A stretch of DNA of 44,466 nt from an uncultured Lachnospiraceae bacterium (GCA_910587635.1 CAJUNB010000028.1:1-44466), one strand, 5' to 3'; shown: positions 16,852-25,367, counted from the stretch's first letter. The notes: generated by a model from the letters alone, not told the origin. Made by a program: numbers and translations.

Positions 16852-18381
16852 ATGCAAAAGCAGCAAGAGTACATTGTTGAAATGAAAGAATGCAGAAAAG
16901 AGTTTCCTGGCGTCGTAGCGGTAAAAGACGTTTCACTGTCGCTGAAAAGGGGAGAAGTACATGCACTGATGGGAGAAAACGGGGCAGGGAAATCTACCAT
17001 TATGAAAATCCTGGCAGGTATCTTACCTCTGGACGGGGGAGAGATTCTGCTGAATGGAAGTGTGTTTCATCCCAAAAGTCCGGCACAGGCACTGGCAAGA
17101 GGGATTTCCATGATTCCTCAGGAACTGGATCTTGTTCCTCAGCTGACAGTGACAGAAAATATCTTTTCTGGTCAGGAATTGACGGTAAAAGCCGGTATTA
17201 TCCATAAAAAGGCCATGATACAGAGAGCAGGGCAGTTGTTTCAGGAGCTTGGCATAGACATTTCTCCATTGGAAAAAGTGGGAAAACTGAGTGTTGCCCA
17301 GATGCAGATGGTGGCAATCGTAAAGGCTATTGCGTTTAATGCGGATGTCATCATTATGGACGAGCCTACTTCTGCCATTACGGAAAGAGAAGTGGAGCAA
17401 TTGTTCCAGGTGGTAGGAGAGCTGAAAAAACAGCAAAAGGCGATTGTATATATTTCTCATAAAATGGACGAAATCTACAAAATTGCAGATACACTCACGA
17501 TTATGAGAGACGGAGAACATGTCGTCACCAAAAAAGTATCCGAGATCAGTGAAGACGAAGTGATCCGTCTTATGGTAGGACGGGAACTGTCCAATATGTA
17601 TACAAAAAGCAGTGCAAAGCTGGAGGAGTACGATGAGAACGAAATCATGATGGAAGTCAGCCATCTGACAAAAGAGGGACTGTTCCAGGACATCAGTTTT
17701 ACGCTGAAAAGAGGGGAAATACTGGGCGTATCAGGGCTTATGGGAGCAGGGCGGACAGAAGTCATGGAAACGGTTTTCGGTCTTCGAAAACCGGACAGCG
17801 GAGAGATTTGGATTAAGGGAAAAAAGGTGTCGATCAAAAATCCTGCCACTGCGATCAGAAATGAACTGGCCTTTGTGTCTGAAGACAGGAAACTGTACGG
17901 GCTGAATCTGGCAGGGAGTATTAAGAAAAATGTCTCTCTTGCCTATTTGAGGCTGATATTGATTGCCCGTTGGTTTGTGGACTTTGGAAAAGAACGAAGA
18001 ATCGTGGATGACTTGATCGCACAGCTCAGAATTAAGACGACGAGCAGAGATACCATTGTCAATAACCTGAGCGGTGGCAATCAGCAGAAAGTCATCCTGG
18101 CGAAATGGCTGATGGGAGACCCGGATATTTTTATCATGGATGAACCCACAAGAGGAATCGATGTGGGAGCAAAGGCCGAAATTTATAAGATTATGGACAC
18201 ACTGGCAAAGCGGGGAAAAAGTATTATTATGATTTCTTCTGAGATGCCGGAACTTCTTGGAATGAGCGATCACATTATTGTGATGCATGAAGGAAAGATT
18301 ACAGGGAGTTTTTCCAAAGAAGAATGTAATCAGGAAAAACTGATGATCTGTTCTATGGGAGGAAATGCAAATGGGAACTAA
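16852..18381 (+). CDS. Sugar ABC importer ATP-binding protein (RbsA/MglA/XylG type)
   Basis: A 509-residue protein with two fused ABC domains, as in carbohydrate-uptake class 2 importers. Domain 1 has Walker A GENGAGKST near 43-51, LSVAQMQMVAIVKAI and Walker B VIIMDEPTSAI. Domain 2 has the degenerate Walker A GLMGAGRTE usual for this class, a full signature LSGGNQQKVILAKWL and IFIMDEPTRGID. It powers uptake through the adjacent permease, which starts inside its last codons. It lies 31 nt after the first dehydrogenase, with TTAGGAGAATC as ribosome site. Confidence 0.93.
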   Translation: MQKQQEYIVEMKECRKEFPGVVAVKDVSLSLKRGEVHALMGENGAGKSTIMKILAGILPLDGGEILLNGSVFHPKSPAQALARGISMIPQELDLVPQLTVTENIFSGQELTVKAGIIHKKAMIQRAGQLFQELGIDISPLEKVGKLSVAQMQMVAIVKAIAFNADVIIMDEPTSAITEREVEQLFQVVGELKKQQKAIVYISHKMDEIYKIADTLTIMRDGEHVVTKKVSEISEDEVIRLMVGRELSNMYTKSSAKLEEYDENEIMMEVSHLTKEGLFQDISFTLKRGEILGVSGLMGAGRTEVMETVFGLRKPDSGEIWIKGKKVSIKNPATAIRNELAFVSEDRKLYGLNLAGSIKKNVSLAYLRLILIARWFVDFGKERRIVDDLIAQLRIKTTSRDTIVNNLSGGNQQKVILAKWLMGDPDIFIMDEPTRGIDVGAKAEIYKIMDTLAKRGKSIIMISSEMPELLGMSDHIIVMHEGKITGSFSKEECNQEKLMICSMGGNANGN

Positions 18382-19318
18382 GAAAATGAGCGTTGGAGGG
18401 ATAATAAGCAACTATGGAATGTATATTGCGTTTACGATCTTATTTGTGCTGCTTTCCATTGTTTCGCCGGCATTTTTGACTTCCACCAATATTATTAACA
18501 TTTTAAGGCAGATATCAGTAATCGGAACGATTGCAATCGGAATGACGTTTGTCATTGCTACAGGAGGAATTGACCTGTCTGTCGGAGCGATCGTAGGACT
18601 GTCCGGTGTGGTGAGTACGAGCCTTGTGGCAGGGGAGTCTGGGATGCCTCTTATCCTGTCCATCATGGCGGGGCTTGGTGTGGGCATTGCCTGTGGCATG
18701 TTCAGCGGCCTGTTTATTGCAAAGCTGGGAGTACCTGAATTTATTGCCACGCTTGCCACGATGACGATTGCCAGAGGCCTGTGTTATGTGTATACAGACG
18801 GTAGGCCGATCACCGGATTCCGGGATGACTATAAAGTGATTGGAAAGGGATCGGTAGGAATTATTCCCATTCCGGTCATTATCTTTCTCGTGATTATCGC
18901 TGTGGGTATTGTTCTTTTGAATCTCAGTAAGTTTGGAAGGCATGTGCTGGCAGTGGGTGGAAACGAAAAAGCGGCAATTGTATCGGGGATTCATGTGGCA
19001 GGGGTTAAATTCAGCTGTTATGTGTTGTCGGGTATTACGAGTGCAATCGCTGGAATCATTCTTTCTTCCCGGATACAGACCGGGCAGCCGGTAGCGGGGG
19101 AAGGATATGAACTGGATGCCATTACCGCAGTGGTAATCGGTGGTGCGAGTCTGTCAGGCGGTTCAGGCAGCATCATAGGTACTGTAGTGGGCATGCTTGT
19201 AATTGGCGTTATGACAAACGGACTGGATCTTTTGAATGTATCTTCCTATTATCAGGAAGTGATCAAAGGGATTATCATTCTGATTGCCGTTTTATCGGAC
19301 AGATTAAAAAAGAGATAA
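18371..19318 (+). CDS. Sugar ABC importer permease (RbsC type)
   Basis: A polytopic protein of 315 residues with about 8-10 membrane segments and the BPD_transp_2 family motifs TGGIDLSVGAIVGLSG and VVIGGASLSGGSGSIIGT. The ATG at 18371 is preferred because GGGAGG lies 8 nt upstream. The alternative ATG at 18365 is only 2 nt from that site. It overlaps the end of the ATPase gene by 11 nt, suggesting coupled translation. It forms the membrane channel with the RbsA-type ATPase and receives substrate from the lipoprotein encoded next. Confidence 0.92.
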   Translation: MGTKKMSVGGIISNYGMYIAFTILFVLLSIVSPAFLTSTNIINILRQISVIGTIAIGMTFVIATGGIDLSVGAIVGLSGVVSTSLVAGESGMPLILSIMAGLGVGIACGMFSGLFIAKLGVPEFIATLATMTIARGLCYVYTDGRPITGFRDDYKVIGKGSVGIIPIPVIIFLVIIAVGIVLLNLSKFGRHVLAVGGNEKAAIVSGIHVAGVKFSCYVLSGITSAIAGIILSSRIQTGQPVAGEGYELDAITAVVIGGASLSGGSGSIIGTVVGMLVIGVMTNGLDLLNVSSYYQEVIKGIIILIAVLSDRLKKR

Positions 19319-19352
19319 AAAAGATAAATAAGAAACAAACGGAGGAAAAGGT

Positions 19353-20417
19353 ATGAAAAACAGAAGTATGAAAAAAATTTGGAGTTTATGTCTGTGTATG
19401 GCACTGTTAATTTCTCTGTTGTCAGGCTGCGGTTCCGGCGGAGCTGATCAGTCGGCGGAGAATACCGGTGAGACGGAAGCGGCAGTGGAAAACGATGGGG
19501 GCCAGGAGGCGGCAGAAGAGGGCGCTGAACCTGCAGAGGCGGCTGCCGAGACAGAGAGCAGTGAATCTACGGGCAGTATCAAGATCGGATGGACGGATGC
19601 CAATCTTTCCAATGAATCCAATGCTATCTGTGCAGATGCGGCAGTTGCACGGGCGAAGGAACTTGGTGTGGAACTGATCGTAAATGATGGAGAAGGTACG
19701 TCGGACAAGCAGATCGCACAGTGTGAATCTTTTGTATCTCAGGGGGTGGATGCGGTCATTATCAGTCCTTTTGACTTTGATGCCTGTGTAACGGCAGCCC
19801 AGGTCTGCGTGGATGCAGGAATTCCGGTATTTGTTGCCAAAGGTCTGATTGCTGATATGAGCGTTGTGGAAACTTATGTGGGCTCTAATGATTACAATGC
19901 AGGGACAATGGAAATGCAGTATATTGCAGATCTGTTGAATGGGGAAGGCAATATTGTGATTATAGAAGGACCTACAGGAGTCACAGGCGCGGTACTCAGA
20001 AACGAAGGAATCAATGATGTACTGGCAGAAAACCCGGGCATCAATGTATTATACAGCCAGCCCGCAGACTGGTATCGGGACAGGGCAATGGAATTGATGG
20101 AGAACTGGTTACAGCTTGGAGCGGATATTGATGCGGTAGTAGCGCACAACGACGAGATGGCACTGGGAGCTTATGATGCACTGGAAGCAGTGGGGATTAC
20201 AGATGTTCCTGTCATCGGTATTGACGGGATTCAGGCTGCTGTAGAGTCGGTAGGAGCAGGTAAAATGAAAGCGTCAATTCTTCAGGACTCCAAAACGATT
20301 GGCTCCAAGGCCATCGATGTGGCCATTGATCTTGCCAACGGAAAGTCGGTAGAGAAAGAGTACGACATTCCTTATCAGTTGATTGAAAAAGAAAACTACA
20401 CAGATTTCCTGGAGTAA
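19353..20417 (+). CDS. Sugar-binding lipoprotein of the ABC importer (RbsB type)
   Basis: A 354-residue protein. It has a lipoprotein signal peptide with lipobox LLSGC and Cys26, then an Ala/Glu-rich linker to about residue 75. A periplasmic-binding-protein type 1 domain follows from SIKIGWTDANLSNES, with FVSQGVDAVIISPFD, VAHNDEMALGAYDALE and VIGIDGIQAA. It would be anchored on the outer face of the membrane, binding the sugar and delivering it to the permease. Ribosome site ACGGAGGAAAAGGT. The family includes ribose, galactose, xylose and polyol binders; the ligand is unknown. Confidence 0.92.
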   Translation: MKNRSMKKIWSLCLCMALLISLLSGCGSGGADQSAENTGETEAAVENDGGQEAAEEGAEPAEAAAETESSESTGSIKIGWTDANLSNESNAICADAAVARAKELGVELIVNDGEGTSDKQIAQCESFVSQGVDAVIISPFDFDACVTAAQVCVDAGIPVFVAKGLIADMSVVETYVGSNDYNAGTMEMQYIADLLNGEGNIVIIEGPTGVTGAVLRNEGINDVLAENPGINVLYSQPADWYRDRAMELMENWLQLGADIDAVVAHNDEMALGAYDALEAVGITDVPVIGIDGIQAAVESVGAGKMKASILQDSKTIGSKAIDVAIDLANGKSVEKEYDIPYQLIEKENYTDFLE

Positions 20418-20444
20418 CGAAAAAATTAACAAATGATTTATTTA

Positions 20445-20492
20445 CCGCTCCGATTATTCCATATGTTACAATAAAAGAAAAAATCGGAGCGG
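20445..20492. promoter_or_regulatory. Inverted repeat spanning the lacI promoter and ribosome site
   Basis: CCGCTCCGATT (20445-20455) and its exact complement (20482-20492) are 26 nt apart. The right arm contains GGAGCGG, the ribosome-binding site of the LacI gene (ATG 20497), and a possible -10 TACAAT (20467-20472) lies in the loop. Read-through RNA from the upstream operon would fold and hide the ribosome site, whereas RNA started at the inner promoter would lack the left arm. It could also be an autoregulatory DNA site. Confidence 0.5.
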
Positions 20493-20496
20493 AAAT

Positions 20497-21537
20497 ATGA
20501 AAGTTACAATTAAAAGTATAGCAGATGCCTGCCATTTGTCCATTACATCAGTGTCCCTTGTACTCAACGGAAAGGCAGACCATATCCCGGATGAAACGAA
20601 GAAACTGATACTGAAGACCGCAAAAGAGATGAATTATTTTCCGAATCCCAATGCAGTAGGGCTGGCAGGAGGAAAAACAAGAATTATAGGTCTGATTATA
20701 ACAGATATAGGCAATATGTTCCTGTCGGAAATGTCCAGGATTATCGAGACGGAACTGCGAAAATATGGCTATACCATTTTTCTTGGAAATACAGGTGATA
20801 ACAGCAAAAGAGAGATGGAATATCTGAGGGAATTTATCGGAAAACGTGTGGATGGAATGATTCTGCTGCATTCTTCAGATGCAAGTCAGGAAGAAGATGA
20901 GGAAATGAGAAAGATCATCAGTGCCTGTAACATACCGGTAGTTATGCTGGATACGGATCTGGAGAATCTGGATGTGATGTTCTGCCTGCTGGACAACGAG
21001 CAAGGAGGCTATATTGCTACAAAACATCTGATCGAAAAAGGGCATGTGAGAATCGGAAGTCTGTTAGGACCTATTGGACAGAGCAGTGTCCGCAAGCGTC
21101 TATGTGGTTACAGACGGGCACTGGAAGAGGCAGGTATTGCATTTGATGAGGAACTATTATATCCCGGGGATTTTACGATTCATATAGGAGCCCGGGCAAT
21201 GCCATATTTTCTGGAACGAAATGTTACGGCAATTTTTGCGTATAACGACATGATGGCATATGGAATTTTGGCGTATGCGAAGGAGCATGGTATTCAAATC
21301 GGAAAAGATATGGCATTGATTGGATATGATGACAGTTTTATAAACAGTCTGCTGGAAGTGCCGATGAGTTCAGTGAGACAGCCTAGGGCGGAGATGGCGG
21401 AGATGATCGCCAAGATTTTAATAGATGCGATTCAACAGAAACATGAGATTCCCTCTCCGGTTATATTTGAACCAAAGCTGTACATCAGAGAGAGTACGAA
21501 CTATGATTATCGGGCAAAGGAGGCAGATAACGTATAG
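20497..21537 (+). CDS. LacI-family transcriptional regulator of the sugar operon
   Basis: A 346-residue regulator. Residues 3-50 are the LacI helix-turn-helix and hinge (VTIKSIADACHLSITSVSLV, LNGK). Residues 60-340 are a ligand-binding domain with IIGLIITDIGNMFLSEMSRI, VTAIFAYNDMMAYGILAYA and IGYDDSFINSLLEVPMSSV. It lies within the operon between the binding protein and the second dehydrogenase. It most likely represses the promoter through the palindrome at 15728 and releases it when the imported sugar or a derivative binds. Confidence 0.93.
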   Translation: MKVTIKSIADACHLSITSVSLVLNGKADHIPDETKKLILKTAKEMNYFPNPNAVGLAGGKTRIIGLIITDIGNMFLSEMSRIIETELRKYGYTIFLGNTGDNSKREMEYLREFIGKRVDGMILLHSSDASQEEDEEMRKIISACNIPVVMLDTDLENLDVMFCLLDNEQGGYIATKHLIEKGHVRIGSLLGPIGQSSVRKRLCGYRRALEEAGIAFDEELLYPGDFTIHIGARAMPYFLERNVTAIFAYNDMMAYGILAYAKEHGIQIGKDMALIGYDDSFINSLLEVPMSSVRQPRAEMAEMIAKILIDAIQQKHEIPSPVIFEPKLYIRESTNYDYRAKEADNV

Positions 21538-21556
21538 CAGTAGCAGGAGCGGTACA

Positions 21557-22600
21557 ATGGAAAAAAAGATGAAAGTGGCGGTCATGACAGATATCATGAC
21601 GACAGAGCTTGTGGAAAGAGAGATACCGGAGATCAAAGAGGATGAGGTACTGGTAAAAATAGAATATGTGGGAGTCTGCGGCTCGGATCTGCATTATTAC
21701 GAGCAGGGAGCAATCGGTGACGTGAAAGCGGAATATCCCTTTGTATTGGGACATGAGGCTGCCGGGACAGTAGTCGAGGCAGGAGAAAAAGTAAAAGGGC
21801 TTCAGCCTGGAGACCGGGTGGCACTGGAGCCGGGGAAGACATGCGGTCAATGTGAATTTTGCAGGACGGGAAAATACAATCTGTGCCCGGAGGTGGAATT
21901 CTTTGCCACACCGCCCTATGACGGCGTATTTCAGGAGTATGCGGCACACAAGGCGGATCTGTGTTTTAAACTGCCAGATCAGGTGAGTACGAAAGAAGGC
22001 GCATTGATTGAACCTCTTGCAGTGGGATTTCACGCTGCTAATCAGGGAAAGGCAGGGTTCGGTCAGACGGCAGTGATTATCGGTTCGGGATGTATCGGGC
22101 TTGTCACGCTGCTGGCATTGAAGACAAAAGGCGTGGACCGGATCATCGTAGTGGATATTATTGAGAAACGTCTGCAAAAGGCGTTGGAACTGGGAGCTTC
22201 TCATGTCATTAACGGAAAAGAGCAGGATGCTGTGAAAGAGGTGCTGAATCTGACGGGAGGAATGGGGAGTGATCTCGTATTTGAAACAGCCGGTACGGAA
22301 CTGACAGCAAGCCAGGGAATTCAGATGGCAAAAAAAGGAAGCACCGTCGTGTTGGTAGGTTATTCCAGCAGCGGAAAGATGAACCTTCCCATGAGCCTTG
22401 CGCTGGACAAGGAACTGTGTTTCCAGACGGTATTCCGGTATCGGCATATCTATCCGATGGCAATTCAGGCGGTGGCTTCCGGCAAAGTGGATATTAACCG
22501 GATTGTGACAAATGAATATACGCTGGACCAGATCGGAGAAGGACTGGAACAGTGCGTACATAACAAAGCGGAAATTGTAAAGGCAGTAATTAAAATCTGA
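21557..22600 (+). CDS. Zinc-dependent L-iditol/xylitol/sorbitol 2-dehydrogenase family
   Basis: A 347-residue medium-chain dehydrogenase. It has the full catalytic zinc motif VGVCGSDLHYYEQG and GHEAAG, the structural zinc motif CGQCEFCRTGKYNLC, and the NAD-binding IIGSGCIGLVTLLALK. It is closer to classical sorbitol/xylitol dehydrogenases than the first dehydrogenase of the operon. It oxidises a polyol to a ketose. The ATG at 21557 follows CAGGAGCGGTACA; the longer upstream reading would overlap lacI by over 100 nt. It is last in the operon, 19 nt after lacI, with a strong terminator downstream. Confidence 0.9.
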   Translation: MEKKMKVAVMTDIMTTELVEREIPEIKEDEVLVKIEYVGVCGSDLHYYEQGAIGDVKAEYPFVLGHEAAGTVVEAGEKVKGLQPGDRVALEPGKTCGQCEFCRTGKYNLCPEVEFFATPPYDGVFQEYAAHKADLCFKLPDQVSTKEGALIEPLAVGFHAANQGKAGFGQTAVIIGSGCIGLVTLLALKTKGVDRIIVVDIIEKRLQKALELGASHVINGKEQDAVKEVLNLTGGMGSDLVFETAGTELTASQGIQMAKKGSTVVLVGYSSSGKMNLPMSLALDKELCFQTVFRYRHIYPMAIQAVASGKVDINRIVTNEYTLDQIGEGLEQCVHNKAEIVKAVIKI

Positions 22601-22606
22601 TTTATG

Positions 22607-22627
22607 TACCCTTATTCACTGAGGGTA
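22607..22627 (+). repeat. Dispersed repeat copy
   Basis: ACCCTTATTCACTGAGGGTA, preceded by T, lies just after the dehydrogenase stop. It has short ACCCT/AGGGT inverted ends. It shares CACTGAGGGTATCA with the copy at 14301-14314. Confidence 0.7.
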
Positions 22628-22654
22628 TCATTAAATAAATAATACTCTTACCTG

Positions 22655-22694
22655 AAAACTCTCTTCGGCCGATCGGCCGGAGGGAGTTTTCTTT
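22655..22694 (+). terminator. Rho-independent terminator of the sugar operon
   Basis: AAAACTCTCTTCGGCCGA pairs with TCGGCCGGAGGGAGTTTT (18 bp with G-U pairs), then CTTTT. Both strands could use it, since A-runs and T-runs flank it. Confidence 0.85.
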
Positions 22695-22736
22695 TGCTTT
22701 ATAGGAAATTGCTTCGCAAATCCCCATAGAGCAAAA
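22692..22736 (+). repeat. Hairpin with GCTTCG loop
   Basis: TTTTGCTTTATAGG pairs imperfectly with CCATAGAGCAAAA around an AT-rich stem and a GCTTCGC tip. It lies directly after the operon terminator, mirroring the 11017-11055 hairpin that follows the riboswitch terminator. Confidence 0.45.
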
Positions 22737-22754
22737 TAGAAGAAAAATAATATA

Positions 22755-22803
22755 TTGAACGAAAAGGTGGAAACAGGTATCATAAATATGACATACTATG
22801 TCA
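22755..22803 (+). promoter_or_regulatory. Promoter and operator of the WYL regulator
   Basis: TTGAAC (22755-22760) and TATCAT (22778-22783) are 17 nt apart. Right at the expected start lies TGACATACTATGTCA (22789-22803), a perfect 15-bp palindrome with 7-bp arms. It is a good candidate operator for autoregulation by the YafY/WYL protein. Confidence 0.72.
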
Positions 22804-22860
22804 GGATTTAAGTGTTATGTTTTAATATAGGAGATTTGACAGGAGAAGGAGGTAACAGTG

Positions 22861-23757
22861 ATGCAGGAAAGCCGGTTGTTTAAAATCGTGTATTATCTGC
22901 TCAACAAAGGACAGGCTACGGCCCCAGAACTTGCAGAAAAGTTTGAGGTATCGGTGAGAACGATCTACAGAGATGTAGATGCTTTGAGCGAGGCAGGTAT
23001 TCCCGTCTATGCAGAAGCGGGCAGAAATGGCGGTATCCATCTGATGAAGGATTTTGTTTTGAATAAAACGGTGCTTTCCAAGCAGGAGAAACAGGAAATT
23101 CTTACGGCTTTGCAGAGCATTCATTCTGTACAGAACATGGGCAGCAGTGAGACGCTGCAGAAACTGTCCGCCCTGTTTCGCCTTTCTTCACAGAATTGGC
23201 TGGAAGTGGATTTTTCCAGATGGGGGAGCCGGGAATCTGACAATAAAAAATTTGAATTATTGAAATCGGCAGTCATCCACAAAAAATGTATGCAGATTCG
23301 CTATGCGAGCTCTTACGAAGCAATAAGCGAAAGGGTTGTACATCCGTATAAGCTCGTTTACAAAGCAAGAGCATGGTATTTACAGGCATTTTGTACGGTA
23401 AGGCAAGATTGGCGGACATTCAGATGCAATCGTATTTTAGACCTGCAAATCTTAAACGAGAGTTTTCCTCATCGGGAGTTTCCGAAATCAGCGGAAAGTT
23501 ACGAGGGAAAAGCAGACCAGATTACCCTTTATTTCCCGAAGGAAATGACATATCGTGTATATGATGAGTTTGACGAGACACAAATACAGAGGCAAGATAA
23601 TGGAGATCTGATCGTCTCTGCCAGGATGTCGGCAGATAAGTGGCTGGTCGGGTTCCTGCTGTCGTTTGGCACACAGGTAGACGTACTTTCACCTGCTCAT
23701 CTGAAAAATGCGTTAGCACAACAGGCAAGATTGATCTATGAAAAAAATAAACCCTGA
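22861..23757 (+). CDS. YafY-type HTH/WYL-domain transcriptional regulator
   Basis: A 298-residue regulator. Residues 5-60 form a DeoR/HTH_11-like winged helix (ATAPELAEKFEVSVRTIYRD). A WYL domain spans roughly 140-215 (MQIRYASSYEAISERVVHPY, then the YKLVYKARAWYLQAFC region), followed by a WCX C-terminal region. WYL domains bind small ligands or nucleic acid and often control stress or defence genes. The ATG at 22861 is preferred, being 8 nt after AAGGAGG; a GTG at 22858 is the alternative. The ClbS/DfsB-like gene follows 171 nt downstream and may be its target. Confidence 0.88.
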   Translation: MQESRLFKIVYYLLNKGQATAPELAEKFEVSVRTIYRDVDALSEAGIPVYAEAGRNGGIHLMKDFVLNKTVLSKQEKQEILTALQSIHSVQNMGSSETLQKLSALFRLSSQNWLEVDFSRWGSRESDNKKFELLKSAVIHKKCMQIRYASSYEAISERVVHPYKLVYKARAWYLQAFCTVRQDWRTFRCNRILDLQILNESFPHREFPKSAESYEGKADQITLYFPKEMTYRVYDEFDETQIQRQDNGDLIVSARMSADKWLVGFLLSFGTQVDVLSPAHLKNALAQQARLIYEKNKP

Positions 23758-23774
23758 CATATGGTGTCAGGGTT
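23750..23774 (+). terminator. Hairpin overlapping the stop codon of the WYL regulator
   Basis: AACCCTGACA and TGTCAGGGTT form a perfect 10-bp stem with a 5-nt loop, and the TGA stop is inside the left arm. Only GTTG follows instead of a T-run, so it may protect the 3' end or terminate weakly. Confidence 0.5.
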
Positions 23775-23850
23775 GTCCTGATAAAGTGTAACATACAGAA
23801 GAGACATATAGCCGGCAATGACAGATAGTTTTCATATATGCCTCTATTAT

Positions 23851-23870
23851 TCCCTTGTTCACTGAGGGCA
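23851..23870 (+). repeat. Dispersed repeat copy
   Basis: TCCCTTGTTCACTGAGGGCA lies in the leader ahead of the ClbS/DfsB-like gene (start 23929). The last bases are GGGCA rather than GGGTA, as in the partial copy at 12731-12740. Confidence 0.65.
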
Positions 23871-23928
23871 ACCAAAGGAAAAGAAATGCATAAACTTTGA
23901 CACAGAGATTCAGGAAAGGAAAGCGGAT

Positions 23929-24471
23929 ATGGGAAGACCGACAACAAAAACGGATCTATTGACGGCAGCGACTGTAAACTATGAAAAGCTGAATACTTTC
24001 ATAGCGGAACTGACAGAAAAAGAACTGGAGACACCTTTCGATTTTTCATGTGACGAAAAGAAGAAAGAGGCCCATTGGAAAAGAGATCGGAACCTTCGGG
24101 ATGTCCTGGTACATCTCTATGAATGGCATCAGCTTCTGCTTTACTGGGTACAGTCAAACCGAAACGGCAGCAAAAGACCGTTTCTGCCACTGCCCTATAA
24201 CTGGAAAACTTACGGAAATATGAACATGGCATTTTGGAAAAAACATCAAAATACCTCTCTGGATGAGGCTGAAACAATGCTTCAAAAATCCCATGAGGAA
24301 GTGATGAAGCTGGCCGAAGAGTTTTCCAATGAAGAATTGTTTTCCAAAGGAGTCTATCAATGGGTGGGCGGAAGCACTCTGGGTTCCTACTTTGTCAGCA
24401 CTACGGCAAGTCATTATGACTGGGCTGTAAAGAAGCTGAAAGCCCATAGAAAAAATTGTGCCAGAATGTGA
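23929..24471 (+). CDS. ClbS/DfsB family four-helix bundle protein (DUF1706)
   Basis: A 180-residue soluble helical protein. It opens with MGRPTTKTDLLTAATVNYEK and has NLRDVLVHLYEWHQLLLYW, LPLPYNWKTYGNMNMAFW and a terminal TASHYDWAVKKLKAHRK. These features match the DUF1706 family named after ClbS, which protects cells from colibactin by opening its cyclopropane, and DfsB. Metal-site histidines are retained. The role here, protection against an electrophilic small molecule, is inference. Ribosome site GGAAAGGAAAGCGG. The SPL-like gene starts 11 nt after its stop. Confidence 0.85.
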   Translation: MGRPTTKTDLLTAATVNYEKLNTFIAELTEKELETPFDFSCDEKKKEAHWKRDRNLRDVLVHLYEWHQLLLYWVQSNRNGSKRPFLPLPYNWKTYGNMNMAFWKKHQNTSLDEAETMLQKSHEEVMKLAEEFSNEELFSKGVYQWVGGSTLGSYFVSTTASHYDWAVKKLKAHRKNCARM

Positions 24472-24482
24472 GGCGGGAGAAT

Positions 24483-25367
24483 ATGCATTTTGTGACAGCA
24501 AAAGGAATATTATCTGCTCAAAACGGTATGAATTTATACCGGGGCTGCTCTCATGGGTGCATTTACTGTGACTCCCGAAGCAAATGCTACCATATGGAAC
24601 ATGCTTTTGAAGATATCGAAGTGAAGGAAAATGCCATTGCTTTGTTGGAACATGCCCTGATACATAAACGAAAAAAGTGTATGATCGGGACAGGCTCTAT
24701 GACAGATCCCTATATTCCTTTGGAAATGGAACTTGAGTATGTCAGAAAAGCTCTGTATTTGGTAGGTAAGTATGGGTTTGGATTTACGGCTATTACGAAA
24801 TCAGATCGTGTTTTGCGGGATTTGGACCTTCTACAGAGAATAAATGAAAAAACAAAGTGCGTTGTGCAAATGACATTGACTACTTATGATGAAACTCTGT
24901 GCAGAAAAATCGAGCCGCATGTGAGTACGACGGGGGAGCGTTTTGCTGTCCTGAAAAAACTCCATGATACAGGGATACCTGCAGTTGTATGGTTGACCCC
25001 CATTTTACCCTTTATAAATGATACGGAAGATAATATTGCCGGTATTTTGGATATGTGTGTGGAAGCAAAGGTCTATGGTGTCATCTGTTTCGGTATGGGG
25101 TTGACACTCCGGGAAGGAAACCGAGAGTATTTTTATGAGCAATTGGACCGTCTGTTTCCCGGTCTGAAAGAAAAATACATAGGAACATACGGAAATCAGT
25201 ATATGATGGAAAGTCCCAATAGTCACCGTTTGATGAAGTTATTTCATGAGACATGCGAAAGGGGAGGAATGGTCCATAATAATGAACAAATATTTCAGTA
25301 TCTGCATACTTTTGAAGAAAAAAATACGGCCAGGCAATTAAGTCTCTGGGATTTGGAGGGGCGATGA
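24483..25367 (+). CDS. SPL-family radical SAM protein (spore photoproduct lyase-like)
   Basis: A 294-residue radical SAM protein. The [4Fe-4S] cluster motif CSHGCIYC supplies Cys22, Cys26 and Cys29 (CX3CX2C), followed by KCMIGTGSMTDPYIPLE and a TIM-barrel core (FTAITKSDRVLRDLDLL, VVQMTLTTYDETL, AVVWLTPILPFIND). It resembles the SplB-related, Rv2578c-type group that is not itself the spore lyase. The ATG at 24483 follows GGCGGGAGAAT and gives the usual short N-terminus. Its 3' end overlaps the convergent DUF1848 gene by 30 nt. The substrate is unknown; DNA repair is one possibility. Confidence 0.87.
   Translation: MHFVTAKGILSAQNGMNLYRGCSHGCIYCDSRSKCYHMEHAFEDIEVKENAIALLEHALIHKRKKCMIGTGSMTDPYIPLEMELEYVRKALYLVGKYGFGFTAITKSDRVLRDLDLLQRINEKTKCVVQMTLTTYDETLCRKIEPHVSTTGERFAVLKKLHDTGIPAVVWLTPILPFINDTEDNIAGILDMCVEAKVYGVICFGMGLTLREGNREYFYEQLDRLFPGLKEKYIGTYGNQYMMESPNSHRLMKLFHETCERGGMVHNNEQIFQYLHTFEEKNTARQLSLWDLEGR

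Noticed and set aside
21485..22561. Long minus-strand ORF (358 codons) opposite the second dehydrogenase
   Set aside because: Antisense shadow. The plus-strand frame has intact zinc and NAD motifs and a good ribosome site; the minus-strand product is Cys/His/Leu-rich with no family pattern.
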